Shown here: positions 55,023 to 64,000 of the stretch, in pieces
Layout of the letters: every line of letters begins with the position of its first letter
Numbering within the stretch: the stretch's first letter is position 1
NCBI GenBank assembly: GCA_040757575.1
Contig: JBFLXA010000003.1
Location: 124,001-188,000 of the forward strand
DNA: 64,000 nucleotides
Source of the DNA: PFJX01 sp040757575
Lineage (GTDB): Bacteria; Pseudomonadota; Gammaproteobacteria; Burkholderiales; Thiobacillaceae
Reading direction: 5' to 3'
Notes under the pieces: model-generated
What the model saw: only the letters and a program-made list of their open reading frames with translations
The model's database searches: none
Told to the model about the DNA's origin: nothing
Translations under genes and position numbers: made by a program

Positions 55023-57131
55023 CTAGGGGCCGGGCTGGCCAGCAGGGAGCAAGATCTTGAAGCTGGTGCCCTGGCGGGACGATTTGCATTGCATTTTGCC
55101 CCCCAGTTCTTCAACGAGCTTGCCGACGATGGATAGACCCAGTCCCTGGTGCGCTCCCCCCTTTTGGCTTTGCACGGGCTGGTATAGGTGGTCCAGGACG
55201 TTGGCTGGCAGGCCTGGACCAGTATCGGAAACGGTGATTTCCACCGAGCTTTGGCCCATGGCGGATTGCCAGGCGGCCGAGGAAATATTGACGGCACCGC
55301 CTTCGGGCATGGCTTCGGCGGCATTGAATATGAGGTTGGTCAGCAGTTGCTTGACCTTGTCGCCGTTGACCTGGATAGCGGGCAGATTGGTATCCAGGTC
55401 CAGGCTGGTTTCCACCCGGGCCATTTCCGGTCGTCCCAGGCGGCAGAAGCGGATCACGTCGTTGATGAGGGCGTTCAGGTCCACGCGGGCGGCCGTGGTC
55501 TGGGCGGAAGCGTCGGGGTTTTTCATGTCCTGGAGAATGCGTGCCACCCGGCGCAGTTCGCTTTCCACCAGATCGAAGTCTTCCTGGGCCTGGCTCTTGT
55601 CGGCCATCTGTTCCCGCAGCAGGGCGATGTAGTTGCGGACCACCCCCAGGGGGTTGTTGGCCTCATGCACCACCTTGCGGGCATGGAGCTGGTATTCAGC
55701 CAGGGCCGCTTCCCGGCCGGACTGGGCCTGGTGCAACTGCGCCAGGGCTTCGCCCAGACGACGGCCTCCTTCCCTGGAGAAGGTGGTGATGAGGGCCTGG
55801 CGTTGCAGGAAGGCCTGGGCCTCGGCGGCATCCAGGCCAATGGCCAGCACCCCCAGAGCCTGGCCGGCATGGATGAGGGGCAGGCACAACAGCCGCTCGC
55901 GGCCGAGAATGCGCAATGCCTGGGCATCTGCCAGGTTTTCCTGATCCGGGTGCGCCCCTGCCAGGGTAGGCTGGCCCTCCAGGGCGGCGGCGATGGGCGA
56001 ATCCTTGGCCGGCAGGCGGATGGCCAGTTCCGCCAGGCGGCTTTCGTCATCGCCCATGTCCTGGCCTTGCAGCAGGCCACCCTGGACCACGAACAAGGCC
56101 ACTCTGGGGCTGGCGAACAACATCCGGGCGCTGCGCACCAGGCCCAGGAAGAGGCCTTCCCGGTCTGGTGCAGCCAGGGTTTCCGGCAGGCTGTTCTGGG
56201 CTTCCAGATGGGTGGAAACCAGGGTCGCCAAACGGGCCTGGGCCGGGTCATCAACGGCCGGGACGATCTGGGGCATGGCCTTGCGGGGCAGGATTTCCAG
56301 ACCTAGGGCTTCGGCAACGTCCTTGGCTTCGGCTTCGGCGGCTTCCACCATGGCCTTTGCCTGGGCCACCGACACCTGCCACAAGGCAAGATCGGCATCC
56401 GCCACAGAGCATTCGCCCTCGTGGAGGTTGTTGAACAGGCTGGCGAGGGCTACCACCTGGGTCAGCAGGTGGGCATCCCGCAGGCGGGAGAGAGGTTCGT
56501 GGTGATAGAGCAGGGCATCGGCAAAAAAGGCGTGCAGATTCCATCGCTGGGCCAGCCAGGCGCCCACCTCGGCATGGGTGAGGCCAAAGGCCTCGGTTTC
56601 CGCATCCATGAGCCCCAGCTCGCCCGTGACCTCCTGGAAGATGGGCATGTAGGTATCCGCATCCACGGCCAGCAGGGCCAGTTGACCCACGTCGTGGAGC
56701 AGGCCGGCCAAGTAGGCCTCGTCGGCCTGGGGGTAGTTCAGATGGTGGGCGAGTTCCCGGGCAGTGAGGGCAACACACAGCACGTGCCACCAGTAAAAAC
56801 GCATGTCGAAACCGCCAGCTGGCTGGAAGCGGCTGAACAATTCCGCCACGGACTGGTTCAGGGCAATGCGGCGCACCTGGGCTGCCCCCAGCACGGAAAG
56901 GCATTGTTCCAGGGTGGCAATGGGGCGCCCCCGGCTGTAATAGGCCGAGTTGGCGGTGCTCAGCACCTTGGCCGCCAGGGCCGAATCCCGTGATACCGCC
57001 CCCGCCAGCTCCGCCAGACCCACATCGTCCCGCTCTGCCAGTTCCATGATCTGCAATAGCGCCGCAGGCAGGCTAGGGAGCCTGGCCATGGCCAATCGCT
57101 GATGGATGTCCTGAGCGGGTCTCTGCATCAA
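55023..57131 (-). CDS. HDOD-GAF sensor histidine kinase
   Basis: A 702-residue soluble protein. It has an N-terminal HDOD domain (about residues 15-215, with LPSLPAALLQIMEL and YLAGLLHDVGQLAL), a GAF-like region (about 290-450) and a kinase core with KVVHEANNPLGVVRNYIALL (His about 489), DKVKQLLTNLIFNAAEA and a GLGLSIVGKLV box. It is encoded just before the REC-PAS-GGDEF-EAL regulator, which is its likely phosphorylation partner. Confidence 0.85.
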   Translation of the reverse strand: MMQRPAQDIHQRLAMARLPSLPAALLQIMELAERDDVGLAELAGAVSRDSALAAKVLSTANSAYYSRGRPIATLEQCLSVLGAAQVRRIALNQSVAELFSRFQPAGGFDMRFYWWHVLCVALTARELAHHLNYPQADEAYLAGLLHDVGQLALLAVDADTYMPIFQEVTGELGLMDAETEAFGLTHAEVGAWLAQRWNLHAFFADALLYHHEPLSRLRDAHLLTQVVALASLFNNLHEGECSVADADLALWQVSVAQAKAMVEAAEAEAKDVAEALGLEILPRKAMPQIVPAVDDPAQARLATLVSTHLEAQNSLPETLAAPDREGLFLGLVRSARMLFASPRVALFVVQGGLLQGQDMGDDESRLAELAIRLPAKDSPIAAALEGQPTLAGAHPDQENLADAQALRILGRERLLCLPLIHAGQALGVLAIGLDAAEAQAFLQRQALITTFSREGGRRLGEALAQLHQAQSGREAALAEYQLHARKVVHEANNPLGVVRNYIALLREQMADKSQAQEDFDLVESELRRVARILQDMKNPDASAQTTAARVDLNALINDVIRFCRLGRPEMARVETSLDLDTNLPAIQVNGDKVKQLLTNLIFNAAEAMPEGGAVNISSAAWQSAMGQSSVEITVSDTGPGLPANVLDHLYQPVQSQKGGAHQGLGLSIVGKLVEELGGKMQCKSSRQGTSFKILLPAGQPGP

Positions 57132-57180
57132 TAAAGTTTTCCGGCCAGTTGTTACAGCCGGATTATGGGCGCCAAGCTGC

Positions 57181-57202
57181 TATATCGGTATGAATCGATA
57201 TA
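57181..57202. promoter_or_regulatory. Inverted repeat in the promoter region of the HDOD kinase
   Basis: TATATCG and CGATATA are separated by eight bases in an AT-rich patch about 50 bases before the kinase start. A minus-strand TATACT lies nearby (about 57207-57212). It could be an operator. Confidence 0.4.
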
Positions 57203-57292
57203 ACTTTAAGTATAGCAGAAAGCCCGGGAGAATGGTGTGGTCTCTATACTGCAGGTGGCCGGGTTTATTGCCCCAGGGGAGGCGGGAACCCT

Positions 57293-60200
57293 TCAGCTGA
57301 TCTGGTTCATGAACTCGTGAATCAAGCCAAGGCGTTTTTCCAGGCTGGGGCAGGATTTTTCGATGCGCAGTCGGTCCGGGCCGGCCAGTTTGAATTCCCG
57401 CCGGGTCTGGATGAGCCTGATCAGCTTCATGGGGTCGAAGGGTGGGTTGGCGACGAACTGGATGCTGGTGACATCAGAACCGGACTCCAGACGTTCGATC
57501 CCGAAGCGGCGGGTTTCCAGCCGCAGGCGATGCACTGCCATAAGCACCTGGGCGGGTTCCGGCAACAGGCCGAAGCGGTCGATCAGCTCTTCCTGCATGG
57601 CCGCCAGTTCGTCCAGGGTTTCTGTGCTGGCCAGGCGTTTGTAGAGCACCAGACGTTCGTGGATGTCGGCGCAATAGTCATCCGGCAACAGGGCGGGCAG
57701 ATGCAGGTTGATCTCTGTGGTGACGGCCAGGGGTGCGCTCATGTCCGGCTCCTTGCCTTCCTTGAGTGACTTCACCGCACTATTCAGCATGTCATTGAAT
57801 AGATTGAAGCCAACCTCCTGCATTTCGCCGCTCTGGCTGTCGCCCAGCACCTCGCCGGCACCCCGGATTTCCAGGTCGTGCATGGCCAGGTAGAAGCCGG
57901 AGCCCAATTCTTCCATGTTCTGGATGGCCTCCAGGCGTTTCACCGCCCCCGGGGTAACCTTCACGCCCTCCGGTGGCGTGAGCAGGTAGGCGTAGGCCTG
58001 ATGGTGGGAGCGGCCTACCCGACCTCGTAGCTGGTGCAGCTGGGCCAGGCCGAACTTGTCCGCCCGGTTCATGAGAATGGTGTTGGCCGTCGGCACGTTG
58101 ATGCCCGTTTCGATGATGGTGGTGCACAACAGCAGGTTGAAGCGCTGGTGGTAGAAATCACGCATCACGTGTTCAAGATCCCGTTCCGGCATCTGGCCAT
58201 GGGCAACCTGGATGCGGGCTTCCGGCAGGAGTTTTTCCAGGGTTTCCCGCATGTTTTCAATGGTTTCCACCTCATTGTGGAGAAAATAGATTTGCCCGCC
58301 CCGCTTCAATTCCCGTAGGCAGGCCTCCCGCACCAGACCTGGGCTGAAAGGCTGCACGAAGGTCTTGATGGCCAGTCGCTTCTGGGGGGCGGTGGCGATG
58401 ACGGAAAAGTCCCGGATGCCTTCCAGGGACATGGCCAGGGTGCGGGGGATAGGGGTGGCGGTGAGGGTCAGGATGTCCACCTCGGCCCGCAGTTCCTTCA
58501 GGCGTTCCTTCTGGCGCACGCCGAAACGGTGTTCCTCGTCAATTATCACCAGGCCCAGGTTCTTGAATTCGATTTCCTTGCCCAGGAGCTTGTGGGTGCC
58601 GATCACCAGATCGATGCGGCCGTCCTTCAGGCCCGCCAGGGCGATGCTGACTTCCTTGGCGGACCGGAAGCGGGATAGCTCCGCCAGGCGCACGGGCAGG
58701 TCGGCGAAACGGTCCGAGAAGGTCTGGAAATGCTGTTCCGCCAGCAGGGTGGTGGGGCATAGCACCGCCACCTGGCGGCCCGCCGACACCGCCACATAGG
58801 CGGCCCGCAAGGCCACTTCCGTCTTGCCGAAGCCCACGTCGCCGCACACCAGTCGGTCCATGGGCCTGCCTGAACGCATGTCGGCCACCACGGCGTCGAT
58901 GGCGGCCAGCTGGTCCGGTGTTTCCTCGAAGCCAAAACCTTCGGCAAATGCATCCAGGTCATGGTCGCTGACCGGGAAGGCATGGCCTTGCCGTGCTGCC
59001 CGCTGGGCATAGAGATTGAGCAGTTCGGCGGCCGTGTCCCGGGCCTTTTCCATGGCCCGGCGCCGGGCTTTTTCCCACTGGCCGCTGCCCAGACGGTGCA
59101 GGGTGATGTTGTCAGGGTCGCTGCCCAGGTAGCGGGAAATGAGCTGCAACTGGGAAACCGGTACGTACAGCTTGTCTTCACCGGCAAATTCCAGGGTCAG
59201 GAATTCCTCCATGCCATTGCCCAGGTCCATGCCCGTCAGGCCCCGGTAGCGGCCGATGCCGTGCTGTGCATGGACCACCGGGTCCCCCAGCTTCAGTTCG
59301 GTCAGGTCCTTGAGCAGGCCTTCTGCCGTGCTGGTGCGCTTGCCTTCCCGGCTGCGGCGGGTCACGGGGCTGCGGGCGTAGAGCTCGGTTTCCGTGAGCA
59401 CCGCCAGCTCATTCTGGAGGTCGATGAAGCCAGCGGCCAGGGGGCCGGTGGTGAGGACCAGGCCGGCAGGCGTGGTTGCCGGCCAGCCTTCCATCAACGC
59501 CGGCCTGATGCCGTATTCGGCAAGTGCATTGGCCAGGGTTTCCCGCCGTCCCTGGCTTTCGGCCACCAGCAGGGTGCTGCCCTGGAACCCGTCCAAATGG
59601 ACTTGCAACCGTTGATAGGGGTTGTCCGCCTTGCGGTCCACCTCCACCGCAGGCGGGGCCTGATAGGGCAGATAAGTGGTTTCTGCCGAGGCTCCAAGCT
59701 CCAGCCGGGCAAAGGGCCGCAACAGCCCGAAGAACTGGTCCGGCGGCAGGAAGAGGGCGTCCGGCGGCAACAGGGGGCGGTGCTTGTCCCCCGCCAGCAA
59801 GCGGTGGCGGCTCTGGGTGTCCTGCCAGAAGCCTTCCACGGCGGCCTGGATCTGGCCGTGAAGCACCAGGCGGGTGTCTTCCCCCAGGTAGTCGAACAGG
59901 GTAGCGGTGTCCTCGAAAAACAGGGGCAGGTAGTACTCCACACCCCCCGGCGCCAGCTTGTTGGACACGTCCTTGTACACCTGGCTCTTGGAGGGGTCCC
60001 CTTCGAAGCGGTCCCGAAAGTTCTGCCGGAAACGGGTCACCCCGTCATCGTCCAGGGGCACTTCCCGGGCCGGCAGCAGGCGGATTTCAGGCACCTTGTA
60101 CAGGGTGCGCTGGGAATCCGGATCGAAGGTGCGAATGGATTCCACCTCCTCGTCGAACAGGTCGATGCGGTAGGGCAGGGGGGCGCCCATGGGGAACAGG

Positions 60201-60694
60201 TCCACCAGCCCGCCCCGCACTGCATACTCGCCGGGTGAAAGCACCTGGGACACGGCGCTGTAACCAGCCGTGGCCAAACGGCTCCGCAGACGCTCCACGT
60301 TCAGCTTGTCCTTGTCTTTCACCAGAAAGGTATGGGCATTGAGATAGGCCGGTGGGCACAGGCGCTGCATGGCTGTGGCGGCAGGAGCCACCAGCACGTC
60401 CACCTGGTCGTCGTGGGCCAGCCAGAGGGTCGCCAGTCGCTCGGATACAAGATCCGGGTGGGGTGACAGGGGGTCGTAGGGCAGGGTTTCCCAGTCCGGC
60501 AGCAACCGCACCCCCAGGCCGGGCTGAAACCAGGCCATCTCCTCCACCAGCCGGCCGGCTTCCTGGGCGGTCTGGGTGAGGATCAGGAAACGTGCCCCCC
60601 GGGCCATTGCGGCAAGGGCCAGGCTGTCGGCAGAGACGGTCGGGAGTGCAACGCGGGAACGCTGGCCCGGTGCCGGAAATTCGAAACGTGACAT
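57293..60694 (-). CDS. mfd: Transcription-repair coupling factor Mfd
   Basis: An 1133-residue DNA translocase that removes stalled RNA polymerase and recruits UvrA. The N-terminal UvrB-like region is followed by the polymerase-interacting domain (LGDPVVHAQHGIGRYRGL), the RecG-like motor with Walker A LVCGDVGFGKTEVALRAAY (about residue 620) and the box IIDEEHRFGVRQ (about 718), the TRG motif region (RGRVGRSHHQAYAYLL), and the C-terminal regulatory domain. The length is as expected. Confidence 0.97.
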   Translation of the reverse strand: MSRFEFPAPGQRSRVALPTVSADSLALAAMARGARFLILTQTAQEAGRLVEEMAWFQPGLGVRLLPDWETLPYDPLSPHPDLVSERLATLWLAHDDQVDVLVAPAATAMQRLCPPAYLNAHTFLVKDKDKLNVERLRSRLATAGYSAVSQVLSPGEYAVRGGLVDLFPMGAPLPYRIDLFDEEVESIRTFDPDSQRTLYKVPEIRLLPAREVPLDDDGVTRFRQNFRDRFEGDPSKSQVYKDVSNKLAPGGVEYYLPLFFEDTATLFDYLGEDTRLVLHGQIQAAVEGFWQDTQSRHRLLAGDKHRPLLPPDALFLPPDQFFGLLRPFARLELGASAETTYLPYQAPPAVEVDRKADNPYQRLQVHLDGFQGSTLLVAESQGRRETLANALAEYGIRPALMEGWPATTPAGLVLTTGPLAAGFIDLQNELAVLTETELYARSPVTRRSREGKRTSTAEGLLKDLTELKLGDPVVHAQHGIGRYRGLTGMDLGNGMEEFLTLEFAGEDKLYVPVSQLQLISRYLGSDPDNITLHRLGSGQWEKARRRAMEKARDTAAELLNLYAQRAARQGHAFPVSDHDLDAFAEGFGFEETPDQLAAIDAVVADMRSGRPMDRLVCGDVGFGKTEVALRAAYVAVSAGRQVAVLCPTTLLAEQHFQTFSDRFADLPVRLAELSRFRSAKEVSIALAGLKDGRIDLVIGTHKLLGKEIEFKNLGLVIIDEEHRFGVRQKERLKELRAEVDILTLTATPIPRTLAMSLEGIRDFSVIATAPQKRLAIKTFVQPFSPGLVREACLRELKRGGQIYFLHNEVETIENMRETLEKLLPEARIQVAHGQMPERDLEHVMRDFYHQRFNLLLCTTIIETGINVPTANTILMNRADKFGLAQLHQLRGRVGRSHHQAYAYLLTPPEGVKVTPGAVKRLEAIQNMEELGSGFYLAMHDLEIRGAGEVLGDSQSGEMQEVGFNLFNDMLNSAVKSLKEGKEPDMSAPLAVTTEINLHLPALLPDDYCADIHERLVLYKRLASTETLDELAAMQEELIDRFGLLPEPAQVLMAVHRLRLETRRFGIERLESGSDVTSIQFVANPPFDPMKLIRLIQTRREFKLAGPDRLRIEKSCPSLEKRLGLIHEFMNQIS

Positions 60695-60754
60695 GGAAAA
60701 CTGCGGGCTGGAAACGGGTACGGGCGGGATAAGGTCTGGAGATGGTTGTCTGAG

Positions 60755-60790
60755 CGAAAAATAAAAAATCGGCCTGCATGAAGCAGGCCG
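60755..60790 (-). terminator. Intrinsic terminator of the diguanylate cyclase gene
   Basis: On the minus strand CGGCCTGC and GCAGGCCG form an eight-base stem with a five-base loop, followed by ATTTTTTATTTTT. It separates the diguanylate cyclase gene from mfd. Confidence 0.88.
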
Positions 60791-60807
60791 GCCCCATTAT
60801 CCCAGAC

Positions 60808-62007
60808 TCATCCGCCCGGAGGCCGATTCAGTTCCGCGATTCCCCATTGCCCGCCGCCGGCGGCCTTGCTGCGGTACATGGCCCTGTCCGCCGCCGCCAG
60901 CAGTTCGTCCAGGGTCTGACCGTGATCGGGGTAAAGGGCCACGCCGATGCTGGCCCGCACCCGACCTTTTTCGCCCTGGGGATCCGCAATGTCGTCGATG
61001 TGGGCGATCAACCGGTCGCAGAACTGGCGCACGGCTTCGTCGCCTTCAAGGCCTGGACACAACAGGGCGAACTCGTCACCGCCCAGCCGGGCCACCACGT
61101 CGCTATGCCGGGCCGTGGCCAGCAGGGACTGGCCCACCTGCTTGAGGAATTCGTCGCCTGTGGCATGGCCGTAGCGGTCGTTGACGGGCTTGAAGCCATC
61201 CAGATCCAGGGCCAGCACAGTCAGGGCTCCGCCATCGGTTCGGGCCAGATGGAGCGCATCCGACAAGGCTTCCCGGAAGGCGGTTCGGCTGTAAAGGCCG
61301 GTCAGCTGATCGTGTTCAGCCATGTCCCGCCAGCGCTGGCCATCCTTTTCCAGCAGGTGGTATCGCCGCACCAGCCCCACGACAATCACCAGGAAGTTGG
61401 CCAGCGCCAGGACGAAGGCCGAGGTCTGGATGATGCGCAGGCGGCCGATGCTGCGCACCGAATCCTGCTCCAGGGCCGTGGTGAGTTCATTCATCTTTGC
61501 CAGGATTTGCCGGTTGTGGCGAGTCATGTAGGCCACCGTCGCCGTGCGGCTCGCTTCCGTGAGAGTGCCGCTTGTCAGGAACTCCTGCATGGCCTCATCC
61601 AGGGGCGGCACGAGCTTCATGGCCGCCTCCAGGGGGGCTCTGCCCGGGTTTAGGGTTCCCACTCGATTCAACTCCACTGGCCTGCCATCGCCCCCAGGCG
61701 TAGTTCCGCCCCGGGCGAAGGCCGCCAGTGTCTGGCTGAACACGCCATAGGCCTTGCCTAGCTCGGCGAGGGCTTCCTCACGCACTTCGGGCGTGGGGGC
61801 GTGATGGGCCAGCAACAGGGATTTGGTGATCTGCTGGGACAGCATGCGCTGACGCCCCGCCAGGTTGATGGCGACTGCGTCCCGGGCCACGTGCTCCGCA
61901 ATCCAAAGGTTGATGAGCAGCACACTGAGGTCCAGCACCACGAACAGCACGACCGCCGTGATCAACCGGCTGGGCGAACTGAGAAGAAACTGGACAGTGA
62001 CGGGCAT
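60808..62007 (-). CDS. Membrane diguanylate cyclase with PilJ-type sensor domain
   Basis: A 399-residue protein with two membrane helices (about 14-36 and 195-215) enclosing a helical periplasmic domain that begins INLAGRQRMLSQQITKSLLL, the signature of PilJ/NarX-type sensors. The C-terminal GGDEF domain has an intact RLGGDEFALL near residue 310, so it should make cyclic di-GMP. The signal is unknown; related domains bind nitrate or nitrite in NarX, but key residues cannot be checked here. Confidence 0.9.
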   Translation of the reverse strand: MPVTVQFLLSSPSRLITAVVLFVVLDLSVLLINLWIAEHVARDAVAINLAGRQRMLSQQITKSLLLAHHAPTPEVREEALAELGKAYGVFSQTLAAFARGGTTPGGDGRPVELNRVGTLNPGRAPLEAAMKLVPPLDEAMQEFLTSGTLTEASRTATVAYMTRHNRQILAKMNELTTALEQDSVRSIGRLRIIQTSAFVLALANFLVIVVGLVRRYHLLEKDGQRWRDMAEHDQLTGLYSRTAFREALSDALHLARTDGGALTVLALDLDGFKPVNDRYGHATGDEFLKQVGQSLLATARHSDVVARLGGDEFALLCPGLEGDEAVRQFCDRLIAHIDDIADPQGEKGRVRASIGVALYPDHGQTLDELLAAADRAMYRSKAAGGGQWGIAELNRPPGG

Positions 62008-62073
62008 GGCGGCCGCAATCCTATACCAAAGGGCATAGGAAATTACCTAAAGGGTTATCAGGGTATAAATGGA

Positions 62074-63438
62074 CTAGGTCCCGTCTCTCCCCTGGGCTTG
62101 GTTCATGTGCATCAGCCTCTGGGCCAGGGTATTGATGATGCGCCTGGAAAGCGGCGCGGAATAGCGCATCAACTCTTCCAGCATGGCCGGGGGCAGCACC
62201 AGGGCGGTCACTTCGTTTTCCGCCCGCACGCTGGCAGTGCGGACTTCGTTGAGCAGATAGGCCATTTCTCCGATCAGGTTGCCTTCATCCAGTTCAACCA
62301 GCTTGCGCTCGCCCCCGTCGAGTTGTTTATAAACCCCCACCCGACCGGCATAGATGTATATGGCCTCCCGGGAATGGTCCCCTTCCCGGATCAGTGTTTC
62401 CCCGGGTGCAAAACGCTGGCCGTACTTGGCCAATAGCCGATTACCCCGGGAGAACACCAGGCTTTCCAGCTTGCCCGCCCCACCCCCGGGGCTGTTTCCG
62501 GCCAGGAACAGTTTTTCCAGGGCCGCCACGTCCACCTTGGACACGGCGTAAAGAAACTGGGCCCAGAAAAAGAACGTCACACAGGCCAGATAAGCACCGA
62601 TGAGGACGAATACCACCCCCCCCAGGGCTCCATAGATAGCCTGATACTTCTCCAGCCGGAAGAAATGCCCGAAGCCTAGGAACAGCAGCGCCAGGGTCAG
62701 GGTGGCCAGGGCGCTCACCACCAAGGTGGGGCGCCGGGGTGGATGGGCCAGGGGCAGGCGACGAAAGGTCAGATAGACGAGTCCCCATACCGCCAGCAAG
62801 GCCAGGCCCACGTTCAGCCCCTTGAGCAGGCGGGTCTTGCCCAGGCCCAGCAAATCCATCTGCAAAAAGAAGTTCAGGCTGGCCTGGGCCAATACCGCCA
62901 TGGCCACCAGGCCGAACACCAGGGGAATGATCAACAGGGGCAAGGCCCAGCTCACCACGAACTTGCGCTTGGCCTCGTCCGGGAAAATCACCCGGAAGGC
63001 GGATTGCAAGGCATTCAGCAAACCCCGGGACGAGAGCAGCAGGGTGAGCAGGCCCACGCCGCTGGCGGCCACCTGGGCTTTCTGGGGTATCACTCCCAGT
63101 TCAGTAAGGTCTTCCAGGTTGAACTGTTCATACAGGGCAGCCAGCAACATCACCGCCAGATTTGAGGTTTCCGCCAATTGGGCCAGATACTGGATGCCGT
63201 AACTAAGCAAAAGCACCAGGGGCGCCGCAGACAGCAGAAAGTAAAAAGCCATGGCCGCCGCATGGTTCTGGAGCTCGTTTTTAACGAACAGCCGCCAGGT
63301 GGTGTAGGCCGCCTGGGCCAGCCACTCCAGGCGGTTTGCCTGGCGATCAGTGAGACGCGGGCGCAGGGACATCGAAGGAGACATGGCGGATGGCTGGGTA
63401 GAGGCAGGGGCAGGCGGTAAAATGCCGTCATTTTTCAT
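62074..63438 (-). CDS. YihY/BrkB membrane protein fused to a cyclic-nucleotide-binding domain
   Basis: A 454-residue fusion. Residues about 45-310 form the six-helix YihY/BrkB family (NHAAAMAFYFLLSAAPLVLLLS, IYGALGGVVFVLIGAYLACVTFFFWAQ). Residues about 325-450 are a cNMP-binding beta roll (FAPGETLIREGDHSREAIYIYAGRVGVYK, NLIGEMAYLLNEVRTASVRAE). The arginine-bearing phosphate cassette GEMAYLLNEVRTA looks largely conserved. It may be a membrane transporter or envelope protein gated by a nucleotide. A start at one of the later methionines is possible. Confidence 0.85.
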   Translation of the reverse strand: MKNDGILPPAPASTQPSAMSPSMSLRPRLTDRQANRLEWLAQAAYTTWRLFVKNELQNHAAAMAFYFLLSAAPLVLLLSYGIQYLAQLAETSNLAVMLLAALYEQFNLEDLTELGVIPQKAQVAASGVGLLTLLLSSRGLLNALQSAFRVIFPDEAKRKFVVSWALPLLIIPLVFGLVAMAVLAQASLNFFLQMDLLGLGKTRLLKGLNVGLALLAVWGLVYLTFRRLPLAHPPRRPTLVVSALATLTLALLFLGFGHFFRLEKYQAIYGALGGVVFVLIGAYLACVTFFFWAQFLYAVSKVDVAALEKLFLAGNSPGGGAGKLESLVFSRGNRLLAKYGQRFAPGETLIREGDHSREAIYIYAGRVGVYKQLDGGERKLVELDEGNLIGEMAYLLNEVRTASVRAENEVTALVLPPAMLEELMRYSAPLSRRIINTLAQRLMHMNQAQGRDGT

Positions 63439-63452
63439 CCAGGGAAAGCCCC

Positions 63453-64000
63453 ATGTCCTTGATCAAACCCTTCCCCGCCCTCCGTCCCGCTTCCGGCCGT
63501 GCCGACGACGTGGTGGCGCCTCCTTATGACGTGCTCAATACCGCCGAAGCCCGGGTGATGGCCGAAGGACGCCCCTGGAGCTTCCTGCACATCTCCAAAC
63601 CCGAGATCGACCTGCCCGCCGACACCGACCCCTACGCCCCCGTGGTGTACGCCAAGGCCGCCGAAAACCTGAAAAAAATGATCGATGCGGGCGTCCTGCG
63701 TCAGGACGTCACGCCCTGCTATTACGCCTACCGCTTGATCATGGGCCAGCACGTGCAGACCGGCCTGGTGGCCGCCGCCAGTGTGGCCGACTACGACACC
63801 AACCGTATCCGCAAACACGAATTCACCCGCCCGGACAAGGAAGACGACCGTGTGCGGCAGATCGACGCCCTCAATGCCCAGACCGGCCCCGTGCTACTGG
63901 CCTATCCCCATGCCCCGGAAGTGGACAGCATTATTGCCGCCGCAACCCAGACCGAGCCCGTCACCGACTGCGTGGCCCCGGAATCCGGCGTGCGCCACAC
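63453..64000 (+). CDS. DUF1015 family protein (3' end cut)
   Basis: The frame is open from ATG 63453 (MSLIKPFPALRPASGRADDVVAPPYDVL) to the window end, 182 codons. The N-terminus is the DUF1015 signature, and the middle (YYAYRLIMGQHVQTGLVAAASVADY, IRKHEFTRPDKEDDRV) fits too. These uncharacterised proteins are often next to serA. The start lies 14 bases from the divergent BrkB-fusion gene, with a GGGAAAG-like ribosome site. Confidence 0.88.
   Translation, partial: MSLIKPFPALRPASGRADDVVAPPYDVLNTAEARVMAEGRPWSFLHISKPEIDLPADTDPYAPVVYAKAAENLKKMIDAGVLRQDVTPCYYAYRLIMGQHVQTGLVAAASVADYDTNRIRKHEFTRPDKEDDRVRQIDALNAQTGPVLLAYPHAPEVDSIIAAATQTEPVTDCVAPESGVRH

Overview
The window is GC-rich and densely coded. 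It looks like a chromosome segment of an environmental betaproteobacterium, most likely Rhodocyclales or a related order. This rests on several housekeeping neighbourhoods that are normal for that class (ArsC-like/dapE/prmB, ratA-rnfH with smpB, guaB-guaA, glrK-qseG-glrR), a PEP-CTERM protein with the PEAETWAM-type tail, and an Rnf/pyruvate:ferredoxin oxidoreductase cluster. No rRNA, tRNA, CRISPR array, phage or insertion sequence was seen. Both ends cut genes: a radical SAM gene on the left and a DUF1015 gene on the right.

Layout. 1-10.4 kb is housekeeping: radical SAM protein, PDC-sensor protein, a retropepsin/membrane-protein pair, ArsC-like-dapE-prmB, GNAT-ispF-thpR, host attachment protein, smpB-mnmH, ratA-rnfH and a small lipoprotein. 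10.6-13.7 kb is guaB-guaA. 13.8-17.1 kb is the GlrK-QseG-GlrR envelope-stress two-component system. Just after it is a complete sigma-54 control region (two TGTC-N10-GACA GlrR-type sites, an IHF-like site and a -24/-12 promoter) that reads into an EF-hand protein and a PEP-CTERM protein. 18.3-24.3 kb is a DUF502 gene followed by a Mrp-type cation/proton antiporter whose order (E-F-G-DUF4040-EB-C-D-A') follows the archaeal MbhA-H module, with MrpA split. 25.4-33.2 kb is a five-gene, overlap-coupled operon for sucrose: fructokinase, sucrose-phosphate synthase, sucrose synthase, an MscS channel and a KamA-family radical SAM enzyme. 33.5-37.5 kb holds an EF-G-like GTPase, a candidate terminator-ended small RNA, a pentapeptide-repeat protein and an RNA methyltransferase.

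37.5-52.8 kb is the most coherent system. The PEP synthase regulator ppsR, a LysR-type regulator, rnfB, a very large ferredoxin-fused pyruvate:ferredoxin oxidoreductase, rnfC-D-G-E-A, a small four-cysteine protein resembling NqrM, and ppsA itself lie in a row. Read together, they suggest that Rnf exchanges electrons between NAD(H) and ferredoxin, NifJ interconverts pyruvate with acetyl-CoA plus CO2, and PpsA makes PEP from the pyruvate under control of PpsR. Heptamer-based inverted repeats occupy three of the rnf gene junctions and extend the C-termini of RnfG and RnfE.

52.8-64 kb is signalling and DNA repair: a REC-PAS-GGDEF-EAL response regulator with an HDOD histidine kinase, mfd, a membrane diguanylate cyclase, and a BrkB/YihY membrane protein fused to a cyclic-nucleotide-binding domain. 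Two solute/ion systems (Mrp and sucrose with MscS) lie side by side, which suggests adaptation to changing salinity. All functions are read from sequence motifs and gene context; no database search was possible.
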